Source: Nereocystis luetkeana (Eukaryota > Sar > Phaeophyceae > Laminariales > Laminariaceae). From it: DNA of 64,000 nucleotides. Made by a program: the position numbers and the translations under genes. Positions 26,001 through 34,959 of this stretch are shown piece by piece (the stretch's first letter is position 1; each line of letters begins with the position of its first letter). The notes beneath the pieces were generated by a model, which did not search any database, was not told where the DNA came from, and saw only the letters and a program-made list of their open reading frames with translations. The stretch covers positions 10,419,087 to 10,483,086 of the forward strand of contig JARUPZ010000017.1 in assembly GCA_031213475.1 (NCBI GenBank), read 5' to 3'.

Positions 26001-28290
26001 GCATTGTTCTTCTTAGGAGTGTGCGTCGTTTTCCCCTTCTCGTCGCGTTCACCTACCCTCGGTACAGTACGTACGCAGGGCTTTAGGCCTGGCGTACTTT
26101 AAGGGAACTATGCGTGCTTCGTGATTTCTAGGCATATCTTAGTGCGATTTATTGGGGCGTGCCCAACAATTTGCGCAAAATTAGCCCCAGGCGACCTGGG
26201 TTCAGCAACTGTGAGGCCGTAAACTTTGTTTTCTCCCACGAACCGCATTATTTCTTTACATAGCTCACGAGTGTGTGTTGGTTTGTTCGATTGTTTGGTT
26301 ATTTAGTTTCTCGGTCTGTTTGGGGGATTTCGTGTTGGCGCGTCTATTGGATCATTTCCTTTGCCCCCTATGTTCGTGATTGCTAATTTTTCGGTTGCAG
26401 TTGAAAGACAAAGGGTCCGTCCGGTGCAACGAGCACAAGCTGGAAGGAATGACCAATGTCCGGAAGAGACGCGCGTTGGAGCGGCAGGCGCGGCAGAAAG
26501 ACCCTTCTGTGAACTACCAACCTCGAAACCATTCCCAAGCGGAGATCCTTCACAGCCAACGGCAGCAACATGAACAGCAGCAACGACACCAGCAGCACCA
26601 CCATCAACCGCAACAACAGCACCCGCAACCACACCAACAGCATCCACATCAACAGGACCCCCAACATCAGCAGCACCAACACCAACACCACCCACAACAG
26701 CAACACCAGCAGCAGCAGCCTCAACAGCAGCCACCTCAACAACACCAGCAATCACCACCAAACCAACAAGAGCAGCAACATCACCAACACCACCACCAAC
26801 AGCATATCCAACAAGACCACCACCATCACCAACAACACCACCAACACCAACCAGAGGGCGGCCAGATCCCACCCGCTCCCCAAACCAGCTACGACCCACA
26901 GGGCTTCCCGGAAAACCCCAACCCTACAGTCGCGACTGGACGGGAGGACACCCGACCATCATCACCAAGGCACACACCACCTCCACGCCCTGCGATCCCC
27001 CCCTTAACGCCGTTTGCGGGTTACCTGCACCTCGAGGCGCAAGCTGAGACAACTCTAGTCGCGTCCCTTGCGATCGAGGCGACGCGAGCGGCTGCAGCCG
27101 CGGCTGCCACCGCAGCGGCTACCATGTTGCCCGCGGAAAATCCGTCTCCTGTTCCGGTGGAGGGCCATGGCGCGGAACAATCCGCGGGGGAGCACGGGCT
27201 GGTGGGTGCCCATGGTATGGGGGGGGGGAAAGCGGGCGTCGAAGGCGTCGTGGAGGGTCAAGGGGCGACGCAGGCGGTGGTACCACATACGCATGTGATG
27301 GCTATGGAGGAGCACGAGGCGAACGGAAGAAATTCGGAACCCCGTCAGGAGCAGCAGCAGTCGCAGCCGCAACACCAGCAGCCGCAGCATCAGCGCGAGG
27401 CACAGCCGCAGCAGCAACATTCGCCACAGCATCCGCACCGGCAGCATCAGCAGGATCATCAGCATCAGCATCAGCAACAGCTGCTGCAGCAGCCGACGCA
27501 GCAGCATAAGCAGCCACAGCAGCAGCAGCAGCAGCAGACGCAGCAGCATCAACAGCCTCAGCAGCATGTACTACCGCCGCCGCCGCAGGAGCCACCTCAG
27601 CAGCAGCAGCAGAACCACCACCGTCAACAGCACCAACCGCCGCCACACCAGCAGCAACAGCCGCAGCAGCCGCAGCTACCATTGCCTCTGCCTTCGCAAG
27701 AGCAGCAGCTATCACCGCAGCAGCAGCAGCAGCCACAACAGCAGAACCCGCAACAACCCCAGGCGCAACACCCGCAGTCGCAAACACCGCCACATCAGCA
27801 GCAGCAGCAGCAGCAGCAGTCACCGACGCCACGGCAACAGCAGCAGCAGCCGCAGCAGCCACCGCCACCACCGCAGCAGCAGCAACCACCGTCACCACAA
27901 CAGCAACCGCCGCCGTCGTCGTCGCAGCAACAGCAAGTGCACGAAGAAGCGCAGCACCAGCAGTGCCAAAGGTCTCAGGACGTGCACCACGAAGGGCACG
28001 GCGGGCAAGAACCCCAAAAGTATCTCCCACAGCAAAACCACCCGCGACCCCACCCGCAGCAAAATCACCCTCATCAGCCCCCCCACCCCAACGAGCAGGG
28101 ACACCACCAACCTTGCCACCAAGGAGTGCCCTCAGAGACGCCTCCTCATGTGGAAAGCCTGACAACACCGCCTCAGAGTGGCGTTGGCGAAAGTGTAGCA
28201 GATGCGAATGGTCGACTGGGGGACGCGACTGATCCTATAGGCGAGGCTGCGGGAGTGGGATTGGCGGGGGTACAGGAGGGCGTACAGTAG
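12294..28290 (+). CDS. EsV-1-7 repeat protein with long Gln/His-rich tail
   Basis: The nine-exon model is 12294-12389, 16655-16793, 18195-18556, 18865-19273, 20385-20510, 22301-22433, 23948-24050, 25721-25789 and 26401-28290. All introns are GT-AG and phases agree, giving 1108 codons plus stop. The start ATG has an ACCATGG context. Residues 1-78 end in a predicted short coiled coil. Residues 79-335 are Pro/Ala, then Ser/Thr and Gly-rich. Residues 349-491 hold four EsV-1-7 repeats. Two are exact C-x4-C-x16-C-x2-H, spaced by x12 with G-M-x-x-V between; the third is C-x6-C-x15 and the fourth C-x4-C-x17. Residues ~530-1000 are mostly Gln, His and Pro. The family includes the Ectocarpus developmental regulator IMMEDIATE UPRIGHT. 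Biochemical function is unknown; metal binding and a nuclear or regulatory role are inference. Some low-complexity exon borders may shift. Confidence 0.85.
13598..13672. repeat. Hairpin element, ~28-bp arms
   Basis: AGGACGGCAGTCCCGTTTCG and its complement (ending ACTGCAGTCCT) flank a ~20-nt loop in intron 1 of the EsV-1-7 gene. Part of the arm recurs near 6995, so it may be a very short dispersed element. Confidence 0.55.
14212..14316 (+). mobile_element. MITE family A, copy 2
   Basis: 105 bp in intron 1 of the EsV-1-7 gene; TA on both flanks (GCTA/TTACGG and CCGTAA/TACT). Confidence 0.85.
15003..15051. repeat. (ATGT)n microsatellite, interrupted once
   Basis: Two runs of ATGT units separated by ACCTGGT, in intron 1 of the EsV-1-7 gene. 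Confidence 0.8.
15538..15722 (+). repeat. Dispersed repeat family C, copy
   Basis: Same block order as 3262-3470; lies in intron 1 of the EsV-1-7 gene. Confidence 0.45.
16655..16793 (+). CDS. EsV-1-7 gene exon 2
   Basis: Acceptor GGGTAGTAG after a C/T-rich tract; strong donor GGCG/GTGAGT, phase 1. It contains ITDKDKLLGQLEVLQTKEAQ, likely helical and coiled-coil-forming. Confidence 0.7.
16880..17810. repeat. GGGTC-rich minisatellite in intron 2
   Basis: Two blocks (16880-17150 and 17400-17810) carry runs of CGGGTCGGGTC alternating with TTCAAACCTCACG-like spacers, giving an irregular unit of about 45-50 bp. Between them lies a unique stretch of ~240 bp. Palindromes such as GACCCGCGGGTCGAACCCGC occur at the start of the second block. 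Confidence 0.7.
18195..18556 (+). CDS. EsV-1-7 gene exon 3 (Pro/Ala/Gly low complexity)
   Basis: Acceptor GAAATAG/CC and donor CACCAG/GTGGGG keep phase with both neighbours. A (GCT)n tract at 18375-18410 encodes polyalanine and a GGT-rich tract encodes polyglycine, so length polymorphism is likely. Confidence 0.6.
18735..18858. repeat. Polypyrimidine tract with tandem CCCCTCCCCTGTT units
   Basis: CCCCTCCCCTGTTCCCCTCT-type units repeat in intron 3 of the EsV-1-7 gene, immediately upstream of the exon 4 acceptor. Confidence 0.6.
18865..19273 (+). CDS. EsV-1-7 gene exon 4 (Ser/Thr then Gly-rich)
   Basis: The acceptor CTGAAAG follows an exceptionally long C/T tract (about 18735-18858). The donor is GGGAAG/GTGGGT; CAGG/GTGAGT 12 nt downstream (exon end 19285) is in the same phase and may be the real or an alternative donor. 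It ends with basic KRRIS. Confidence 0.6.
20301..20326. repeat. (TC)n microsatellite
   Basis: A pure CT run in the pyrimidine tract upstream of exon 5 of the EsV-1-7 gene. Confidence 0.85.
20385..20510 (+). CDS. EsV-1-7 gene exon 5 (repeat 1)
   Basis: Acceptor AACCCAG, donor GAAGAAG/GTCAGA. It holds the complete first repeat, C-QHPG-C then 16 residues and C-VI-H. Confidence 0.8.
20533..20552. repeat. Poly-C run (20 C)
   Basis: A homopolymer 22 nt after the exon 5 donor of the EsV-1-7 gene. Confidence 0.85.
20806..21015 (-). repeat. Dispersed repeat family D, copy
   Basis: Intron 5 of the EsV-1-7 gene; carries the GGCAACATGAGCTAGA block. Confidence 0.5.
21723..21827 (+). mobile_element. MITE family A, copy 3
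   Basis: 105 bp in intron 5 of the EsV-1-7 gene. The left flank is CA instead of TA and the left TIR is mutated, so it is an older insertion. Confidence 0.75.
21935..22160 (-). repeat. Dispersed repeat family D, copy
   Basis: Intron 5, ending ~140 bp before exon 6 of the EsV-1-7 gene; contains repeated GATCATACAGATCATACAGA. Confidence 0.5.
22301..22433 (+). CDS. EsV-1-7 gene exon 6 (repeat 2)
   Basis: Acceptor CTCGGCCAG, donor GTCAG/GTGCAG. It starts GMVNIKGRRC and holds the second repeat, C-NAPG-C-x16-C-AT-H. The H-x12-C spacing across both junctions is exact, which supports the splice sites. Confidence 0.85.
22735..22970 (+). repeat. Dispersed repeat family D, copy
   Basis: Intron 6 of the EsV-1-7 gene; the longest copy, with GATCATCTACAGATCATGAT steps. 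Confidence 0.5.
23054..23096. repeat. (GTT)n microsatellite
   Basis: About 14 GTT units in intron 6 of the EsV-1-7 gene. Confidence 0.85.
23948..24050 (+). CDS. EsV-1-7 gene exon 7 (repeat 3, divergent)
   Basis: Acceptor TCCTGCAG, donor GCACG/GTACGG. The repeat has two extra residues between the first cysteines (C-QVEGGG-C) and one fewer before the third, but keeps C-GT-H. Confidence 0.78.
24660..25065. repeat. Degenerate TCCTGTCTGGTT minisatellite
   Basis: Units like CCTGTCTGGTTCCTGTC fill most of this 400-bp part of intron 7 of the EsV-1-7 gene. A second block of the same motif lies at 25465-25625, just upstream of exon 8. Confidence 0.65.
25721..25789 (+). CDS. EsV-1-7 gene exon 8 (first half of repeat 4)
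   Basis: Acceptor GAAAAG/ATG, strong donor CCG/GTAAGT, both phase 0. Only 23 codons, holding the first Cys pair of repeat 4; the 611-nt intron splits the repeat. Confidence 0.72.
26401..28290 (+). CDS. EsV-1-7 gene exon 9 (rest of repeat 4 and Gln/His tail)
   Basis: Acceptor TCGGTTGCAG. The exon opens with the C-NE-H of repeat 4, then runs 1.8 kb to TAG without a stop. Two Gln/His/Pro-rich blocks (about 26560-26850 and 27340-27960) flank an Ala/Glu/Gly segment. Both CAG and CAA codons are used, so the tract is not a recent pure CAG expansion. Confidence 0.85.
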   Translation: MKDKGSVRCNEHKLEGMTNVRKRRALERQARQKDPSVNYQPRNHSQAEILHSQRQQHEQQQRHQQHHHQPQQQHPQPHQQHPHQQDPQHQQHQHQHHPQQQHQQQQPQQQPPQQHQQSPPNQQEQQHHQHHHQQHIQQDHHHHQQHHQHQPEGGQIPPAPQTSYDPQGFPENPNPTVATGREDTRPSSPRHTPPPRPAIPPLTPFAGYLHLEAQAETTLVASLAIEATRAAAAAAATAAATMLPAENPSPVPVEGHGAEQSAGEHGLVGAHGMGGGKAGVEGVVEGQGATQAVVPHTHVMAMEEHEANGRNSEPRQEQQQSQPQHQQPQHQREAQPQQQHSPQHPHRQHQQDHQHQHQQQLLQQPTQQHKQPQQQQQQQTQQHQQPQQHVLPPPPQEPPQQQQQNHHRQQHQPPPHQQQQPQQPQLPLPLPSQEQQLSPQQQQQPQQQNPQQPQAQHPQSQTPPHQQQQQQQQSPTPRQQQQQPQQPPPPPQQQQPPSPQQQPPPSSSQQQQVHEEAQHQQCQRSQDVHHEGHGGQEPQKYLPQQNHPRPHPQQNHPHQPPHPNEQGHHQPCHQGVPSETPPHVESLTTPPQSGVGESVADANGRLGDATDPIGEAAGVGLAGVQEGVQ

Positions 28291-30100
28291 GTAGACCCGT
28301 TGGGATGTTGAGCCGCCCTTGATTCTTTTACTTGGTTGTTGTGTTGTCAAGCTGCCGCAGCGGCAGTGCTATATAATGCATGTTACGCCTTCTGTGTTCG
28401 TTCCTGCTATGAGTGTTTGCTGGGTTGCAGAGATAGTGGGGACATGTAAAGTCCCCGGCAGTCTCTCGTCCCTTGCCGCAGTGGTCGGTTGCGAGGTGGA
28501 ACCGATGTGTCTTTAGGTTTCCGCTAAGTAGTGGTTCCCACGGTGGAACCCGAACAGTATTTCCTAGATGGCTAGGGCTGTGGGCTAGGGTGACTATAAG
28601 TCGCCGACTACCTACAGTAGGTAGTTCTTTAGTTGCTTAGGTGGCGCAGTAAGTTACCTACCAGACAGGTAGTTTGTTGAGATTTGCGTCTTTGCGTCTG
28701 ACTGACGCGGTTGTGGCTTGACGTGTGTTTTAGATTGACTTAGCTTACGCTTATATGCCCCCCCCAGCTCGTAAGTAGCCTTGAATTGCAAGCATTTCAC
28801 AGCCCTAGTTTCGGCAAGGCGCTGTTTTAAAGTGTGTGGGAATGCCCGTGCCGGTGTGACGTTTTCTTGTGATGTGCTCTAGCGGTACACTGTTCATGCT
28901 CCAGGTGTAGGGCATATGTTGTTCTTGGCGGCACGCGATACCAGAAAACGGTTAGTGCTGTTACCCCTTTGTGGCTACGTACAGGAGTTCCATTGAGCAG
29001 GTCAATGTTGTTTGTATTGTAGAGTATTAATGGCGATTGTCAGGAGAGGGGTGATGTTGTTAGAGCTAACGGGGTTGTTGTATTGAAACGACCAAATGTT
29101 GACAGCTCCAGTAGATGAAAAAATGAACTACGCCTGCTACGATAGGGGTGGAACGTTTTGTCCAAACAATATCTTGACGAAGCTCCTCAAAAAAGTGACT
29201 CCCCAATGTCGCGGGATATCATTGATTTATGCTTCGTGGTACATATGGATAGGCCATGGGCTTGCACTTTCATTTTTTGCTCGGTGTCAGGTTTTGGGTC
29301 AGGCAGAGAGCTCCCTGAGTAGGGACCCTCGGAAGAAAAAATGTACGCCCCTATCGTAGCATGCCTGCGTTTTCGTTGTTGTGCTACAGTAGCCCTCCAT
29401 TGGAGAATGTTACCGCTTTCAACGGTGTAGGGCATGCTGTTGGTGGAGCTCCATCTTCAGCAGAGGTGTTACGGCGGACGTTTTGCCAGCGATATACGAC
29501 TGTAGCGTGTTCGTTTTGTAGCAGTACCTGATTCTGTTGTCCGTTTCTTGAAGTTCGTTTAATGAAGCGTTGACAATCTGATGTGTATTTTTAAAGTTTG
29601 GCGGGCGTTATCCGCATCGCAACGTCGTGCACGTCTCTGTTGAACTGCGCCAGGTATGCTGTGAGTCTCGGAGGCAATGACTGGTTTGTTCGGCGTTTTT
29701 CGCTAGTCCCTTCGCCTCGCACGGTATATCTTATTTTGATGTGCTGCCTTGGCGTGGTCTGAATCCATGGGCTTACCTAGGGTCTCCGTCTCGAAAAGCC
29801 CAAATGTGTCCATAATCACCCGCCAGAGACGCCATAGATCGGTATACCGTTTGTTTCATGCCAGTTGACGGTCTAACATAAGTAGCCTAATATAGCAGTC
29901 AAGCTCTGGTTTATAGGCTCTGGCCGGAACATACGGCGGCTACTTATAAGTCATTAACGTAACCCTTTCAGTGTGGCCATATCCCATGGTCGGGGTTGTA
30001 CTTTTTGGCTCACTATGTTCTGACCGGCTGAGCACCTCGAGTGATCGACTACAGTACTACGACCGGTTAGTGTGAAACATTTCCTGTTGCATTTGTTTCA
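28291..30100 (+). other. 3' UTR and downstream flank of the EsV-1-7 gene
   Basis: No coding-like frame is seen. A perfect short palindrome (CTACCTACAGTAGGTAG) at about 28609-28625, followed by another CTACC..GGTAG pair, could fold as RNA stem-loops if this is 3' UTR. One diverged MITE B copy lies at 29135-29361. The polyadenylation site cannot be placed. Confidence 0.4.
29135..29361. mobile_element. MITE family B, diverged copy
   Basis: Ends GCTACGATAGGGGT and CCCCTATCGTAGC are inverted repeats related to the family B ends. The interior keeps 'GGCCATGGG' and 'GAGCTCC.TGAGTAGGGA' blocks. Confidence 0.6.
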
Positions 30101-30103
30101 GGA

Positions 30104-30169
30104 GTACAACAGCACATGGAACCCCGATGAGATTGTGCAAACAAACCTTTTCGGAGCCATGTTTCGGGT
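30104..30169 (+). CDS. Orphan exon candidate
   Basis: A clean acceptor (TTTGTTTCAG) and donor (CGG/GTGAGA) bound 66 nt in phase 0 encoding EYNSTWNPDEIVQTN then LFGAMFR. No upstream partner exon was found between the EsV-1-7 stop and this site. It may belong to a small separate gene with the coding-like segment at 30861-30981, or be an alternative 3' exon. The protein was not recognised. Confidence 0.35.
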
Positions 30170-30860
30170 GAGAAAATGAGCTCGTCATGTTATCAACAGC
30201 GTTGCTACGGTATCAAGCGTTCCTGCTTCGCCTACGATGGGTGACCACCCCTTGTACAGCTCACGCAACATCACGCCTAATTTGGCAACATGCAGAGGCC
30301 TACTGCTGCTATGCCAAGTTTGAAGCATGGGCGAGCACGCAAATCGCAAAGACATCGCGCAGACCTTGGAACCCGCGCGAGTTTCATATTACATACTATA
30401 CCAGACATCCACACTGGTCACGATATTACCTTGTACGCTCACTACTATGACGCCGTTGCTGGCAGCGTTATACTTCTGAAAGAATACCAGTCGAACAACA
30501 GTGCGAATGATCATACTTCGCTTCTGAAACACATTCCAATCTGCCATGGTGTACTGTCTGCAAGGCGAATGAACAGTTGCAAACAGGTTTGTGTCGGAGA
30601 GAGACGATTCCAGGTACCTCGTATGTATTTCGTACTGCTAAAATACTCAATACTGCACCTCAAGGATAACCAATATCCCAATGATCAGTTTGTTGACCGA
30701 GCACATAGAAATTACTCCGTAGCAGCCTACGGTGTTTCTGCCGTCCCCTCGTACAAAACGACGTGTGGTGCTACTACAAAAGCAAACCTTGCACGAATAG
30801 ACTAGCGTCCAACCCACGTTTCTGCTGCCCTCCCAAACAAGGGGGTCGTGTGGTGCTACG

Positions 30861-31340
30861 TACTACTACAGGGGAAACAGAGGTTGCCTTTAAAAGAATG
30901 CGACCCCGCGATACAGATGTCCCTTTAGGAGATTCAGATGATGTCCAGCGACCCCAGAAGCGATGTTCCAGCAGCCCATAGGAAACGATCCAATTGATGT
31001 CCAACGAACTCAGAAGCGAAGTTCTGGAAGCCCTAAAGAGTGGAGATGCCCAGCGATCCCGGAAGCAATGATTTAGGAGCCCTAAACAAGCGATGATGAT
31101 GCGGCGATTCCAGAAGACACTCTCCCCCGGCAATCCCAATAGATATACCGGGTATGACACTGTCGCCCGATCCCGAAACGACACTCCGGCGACCCCACGA
31201 TTGTTAGTGCGGCGACTCCGGAAGCTCCGCTGGTCTCATCGAACAGTGCGTAGCGATTCCGAAAGTTCTCGCTCCGGCAATCCCAAGCGCTCGGGTTTGG
31301 AGAGATCCCTTGCAAACGTCTTCCCGGCGACCCCGCGGTG
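30861..31340 (+). pseudogene. Decayed coding minisatellite (DVQR.QKRSS.SP units)
   Basis: After an acceptor-like CTACTACAG the plus strand reads ETEVAFKRMRPRDTDVPLGD, then DSDDVQRPQKRCSSSP and a stop. A one-base frame change restores the pattern as DPIDVQRTQKRSSGSP. Four or five further copies, increasingly decayed, follow to 31340 with 'GCGAYYCCRGAAGC' DNA cores. This looks like a protein-level tandem repeat that has lost its frame. Confidence 0.4.
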
Positions 31341-31355
31341 GTAAGGCGACCCTGA

Positions 31356-32100
31356 TTATATTTGACGGCCTCTGTCAAAGTTGTCGTCGAAGTTATCAAC
31401 AGGCTTATTTTCGGTGTCATCTGGGCGAGTTTTGGCCCCGATCGCATCAATCGTGTGTCGTATGTGGGCGCGGAGCCCCTTGCGCGTAGAACTCGGCGTC
31501 GTTGTGTGTTGTCGTTTCGTGCACGGAGCACCACTCCTTCTCAGCACTGCCCCCGGATCTAGATTCTGGTTCGGGCCGGCGAGCTTGTTGCTTTTCCCTG
31601 GGGCCTTAGTAGAAACAGCGCAGCCACTCATGTAACGCCCTGCCTTGCCGCAGTTACGGCAGATAGTAACACTGGTATAGGTTGATGTGGATGCTGCTGT
31701 CGTGGCCGTGCTATGCCCAGCAGTCTTTTCCGCTTTATTCCTCGACAGCCCGTCCTCGGAGAGGTGGCCTAGAACAGTCTGAATCGTCGGGAGATCGAAG
31801 TCCGGGTCCGTCCAGGTCATTAGCTTGACGTCCCGGTACTCCTCCGTGAGACCATGGGGAACAATATCGATCTTCCAGGTCATGAACTTGAGTAGAGGAT
31901 ATCATTTAGATCCTGACTGACTCTGTCGTACGCGGCTTGGCGTTGCTCGAGAGACGCTTGCGAGGAAGCTGCCGGTCCCGTCGTCGTGATCTTGGCCTTC
32001 GCTTGCCCCTCCGGTATGTGAAAAAAAAAATGGACGGGCGATGCTCAGCGTGAAGCGGGCAGTTTTGCACCAGTCATCAATCTGGTCGGGAATCATACCA
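31356..32100 (-). pseudogene. Decayed copia-like gag fragment
   Basis: The main frame (31883-31356) reads KIDIVPHGLTEEYRDVKLMT and then a CCHC zinc-knuckle relic, CRNCGKAGRYMSGC, with the expected His replaced by Arg. Upstream, in other frames, ASLEQRQAAYDRVSQDLND and IDDWCKTARFTLSIAR resemble gag N-terminal segments, so there are frameshifts and probably an internal deletion. No protease, integrase, RT or LTR was seen nearby. The copia assignment rests on the zinc knuckle and layout only. Confidence 0.45.
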
Positions 32101-33555
32101 CTTAAATGGTTTTACACCCCTTAACGCGCTCGAAAGGCTGGCATTCACGTTAAACTCGCCCGTGCTTCAGCGCGGTTGTACGTTCGCCCATACGTAGCCG
32201 CTGCCGCGAAGTATCTGCTCTCGGTGAAAAGAACGCCCGTGGTTCGGATGGTGTGCAGTCGGTTTTGCAGCAGCGGTGATAGTAGTCTCGAAACAGTCCG
32301 TCACGTACACACGAAAACGATCGATTCTGACGTATCGCACCGAGCACACTGTTTGACCGAATGTACTCACTCGTACTCGAAAACGTAATTGGCCCGCTAC
32401 TCACTCTACATGAGCGTTTCAATTGTTTCGATCTTACAGCAGTATACAGTATAATACTCGTACTCACCCTCCAAGGTTCACCCAAGTACGCAGCAGCGGT
32501 ATGCTCGAGGTTCGTAGCAACGGCTCCAGATGGCGATGCTTGAGGTAGCTATGTAGATTTCCTTCTTCTTGCTGTTTTAGTGTCGTTCTTCGTACGGGAG
32601 CTGGAGATGGTGAAGATCACCTCAGCTCTGCGTGGAGAAGCTCAGTGTTGCAGCAGCCCGGCCTCAGTTGTTGCCGTTTCTCGATGATGCTGACGGCTTG
32701 CGGCACTGCTTGCCCTGGTGCGTAAATCGAAGGCTCACGACTTCTTGTTGGATTCCCCGCAGTAGGCGCTCGTGCGAAGCTTCTGATTCCAATCAGGTAG
32801 CCGGCCCCAGAGGTAAGCACTCCAGCTGGTGTCGGATCGACTTTTTTATGGTTGTTGTAAAAGCTTCAGCTCTCAGAATGGCGCTCAAGGCCGCTTGGAA
32901 AACCAGGTACAGGCACTGGAGAACCAGGTATCAGCCTCCAAAGATCATCAACCACCAGAATGGCCGACAGCAGTATGTTAGTAGGCGTGCCAAAAGCCAG
33001 CGCTGTTCTGCTGCGTGTCGTTTTCGGCCATTTTACAAGTAGTTTGGAGGTGTCACTACTTCAGCCATCCACGAGCAATTCAACTTATTATGCTGATTAT
33101 GATGCACATCATCAATAGGGTCCGCAACAAAATAGTTTCAGTTTGTGAGACTCTATGCTGAAGCCTGGAGAATACTGACAACGGGAAGCTTCCTCCGGCT
33201 TCCATCAATCATACTATCGACACCGGCGTAACCCACTGTTAGCAGCGGAGCAAGCACGCGAATTGTACCAGTATACTAGCACCAGGCGGAACAACGACGT
33301 CATCCTACCACGATATCTATCTCGAACAGCGATTCACGTTGTTGGATCAACTGCAGCGTCTTTATACACCACGGAGTCCATCAACATTGTAGAGCGGGGC
33401 CGACCACGCGATCTGCCCCGCCATTCTCCGGTGTACTGCATACATGAAGAGTTTTTTGTGAAGGTTGGGCGCTCGCACGAGGAAGTCACCACATAATATA
33501 TATAGCGCTTCATAACGCGAACGCGAACGGATCACATTCTAGCGATCTAAAGATT
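32101..33555. other. No gene recognised
   Basis: Open frames on both strands (for example 32632-33042, plus) lack recognisable motifs. This may be further decayed retrotransposon sequence continuing from the gag fragment. Confidence 0.3.
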
Positions 33556-33559
33556 TATC

Positions 33560-33720
33560 TGGTATCATCTAGTTAGTTCCTTACCTGCCGTTATGAGATT
33601 TTGTCCAGGATCTGCACAGGTCGAACAGATCCGACCCCGGAAAATAATTTTTAGATCATTCATGCGGTTTCGAGGGGCCCCACACGGCAACGTGAGCTAA
33701 ATGTTTCGCGATCGGGACTA
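33560..33720 (-). repeat. Dispersed repeat family D, copy
   Basis: Shares CTTACCTGCCGTTATGAGA and GGCAACGTGAGCTAAA blocks with other copies. Confidence 0.5.
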
Positions 33721-33724
33721 AATC

Positions 33725-34750
33725 TGCCTTCAAAGAGCTCGATCTTAGAGCGGGAGTGGAAAAGTCCGGGGTATGGAACGGTTAGGTGTAAGTATCTAAA
33801 ATTCCAAACATTTCTTACTCTCCCGCCCGGAAAGTCAGGAGCCGGGTATTGTGCACCCCTCCAGGGTCCCTGGAAAGCCACCGGAGTGTCGCCGGGGGCC
33901 GCATCTACGTACGACGAAATGTACTGGTATATTTATACGACCCAGATCTCCATCGACTTTGAAACCTTGGCTCTCTTAAACCAATCAACAGCCACTATAG
34001 TGCTTGGATTTGTTTTCATCCTCGAGCGGAATAGTTATCAGAAAGCTCACGATCCCCGCAGGTGCATATATATGTGGCGTGTCTGGGGATCATCCTCTGA
34101 CATATCGACGGATTTACTACTGACGCGTACGCATGCGGGTGCTCACGCTAACCGCAACCTGTAACCGCCATGGAAGACGTCTCCGACTACGAAGCATACC
34201 ATGAAACCCTGTTTCTCTCTTCGCTGATGAAGGTGGTCCATCCACCTAGCCGGGTGTTACAGCGATGTTCACCCGAGCTCCTGCTGAGGTCAGGGGTGTG
34301 GGTGTAGTGGTGTGGACGATTTGTTTCCTCTCATGCACATTCTCTACATACTCATACAAAATCCAGTCGTGTGTCAACTTAGCCCGTCGATTCCGTTGTA
34401 ACAACAGCAGACCAGGCTGCTGCTACCTGCGCACGTGGGTATAGCGATCCGACCTGATCTCGAGGGGAGCCGGTGTGGCCGAGATTGCCACCTGGTCCAG
34501 GGGGATCGTCGCTGTTTCCGCTTGGTCAGCCAGCCGCCGGCCGGCCGAACAACGGCACTGTACGTATTTCAGTACCACTGTCATGTACAGATTCACGTCA
34601 CTACACTAACATACATGACCGGTACCCGCACCTAACTATCAAACCGTCGTGCATCCCGTCCGCCACACGAACTGCGTTTAGTACATATTATACACGCCTC
34701 ATGCAACATACAATACTCACATCACTACGATACCCGATCGACGATCACAA
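33725..34750. other. No gene recognised
   Basis: Nothing supportable was seen. A GCCGGTGTGGCCGAG string at 34467 recalls the 5' end of type II tRNAs, but no T-arm follows. Confidence 0.3.
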
Positions 34751-34753
34751 CTA

Positions 34754-34857
34754 TTACGGGGGACCATAGTTAACAGGACCTATGGTATACATAAAAACTA
34801 TATGTTTAGCCATTTTTACCAACAATATTTGGTCCTGTTAACTATGGCCCCCCGTAG
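34754..34857 (+). mobile_element. MITE family A, copy 4
   Basis: 104 bp, TA on both flanks (CTA/TTACGG and CCGTAG/TAAC). Confidence 0.83.
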
Positions 34858-34959
34858 TAACTGATCAATGCTACTACTAATACAATGCGGTATGGTATAA
34901 TAACCAGACTGCAGTAGCGTAGTGGCGTGCGTTTGGGCCCACCATGCCTTTACTGTGCA

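Noticed and set aside
27302..28168. Minus-strand 288-codon Ala-rich frame
   Set aside because: It is the antisense shadow of the CAG/CAA-rich exon of the EsV-1-7 gene.
34460..34520. tRNA-like start GCCGGTGTGGCCGAG
   Set aside because: No anticodon arm or T-arm with TTCGA follows at the right distance.
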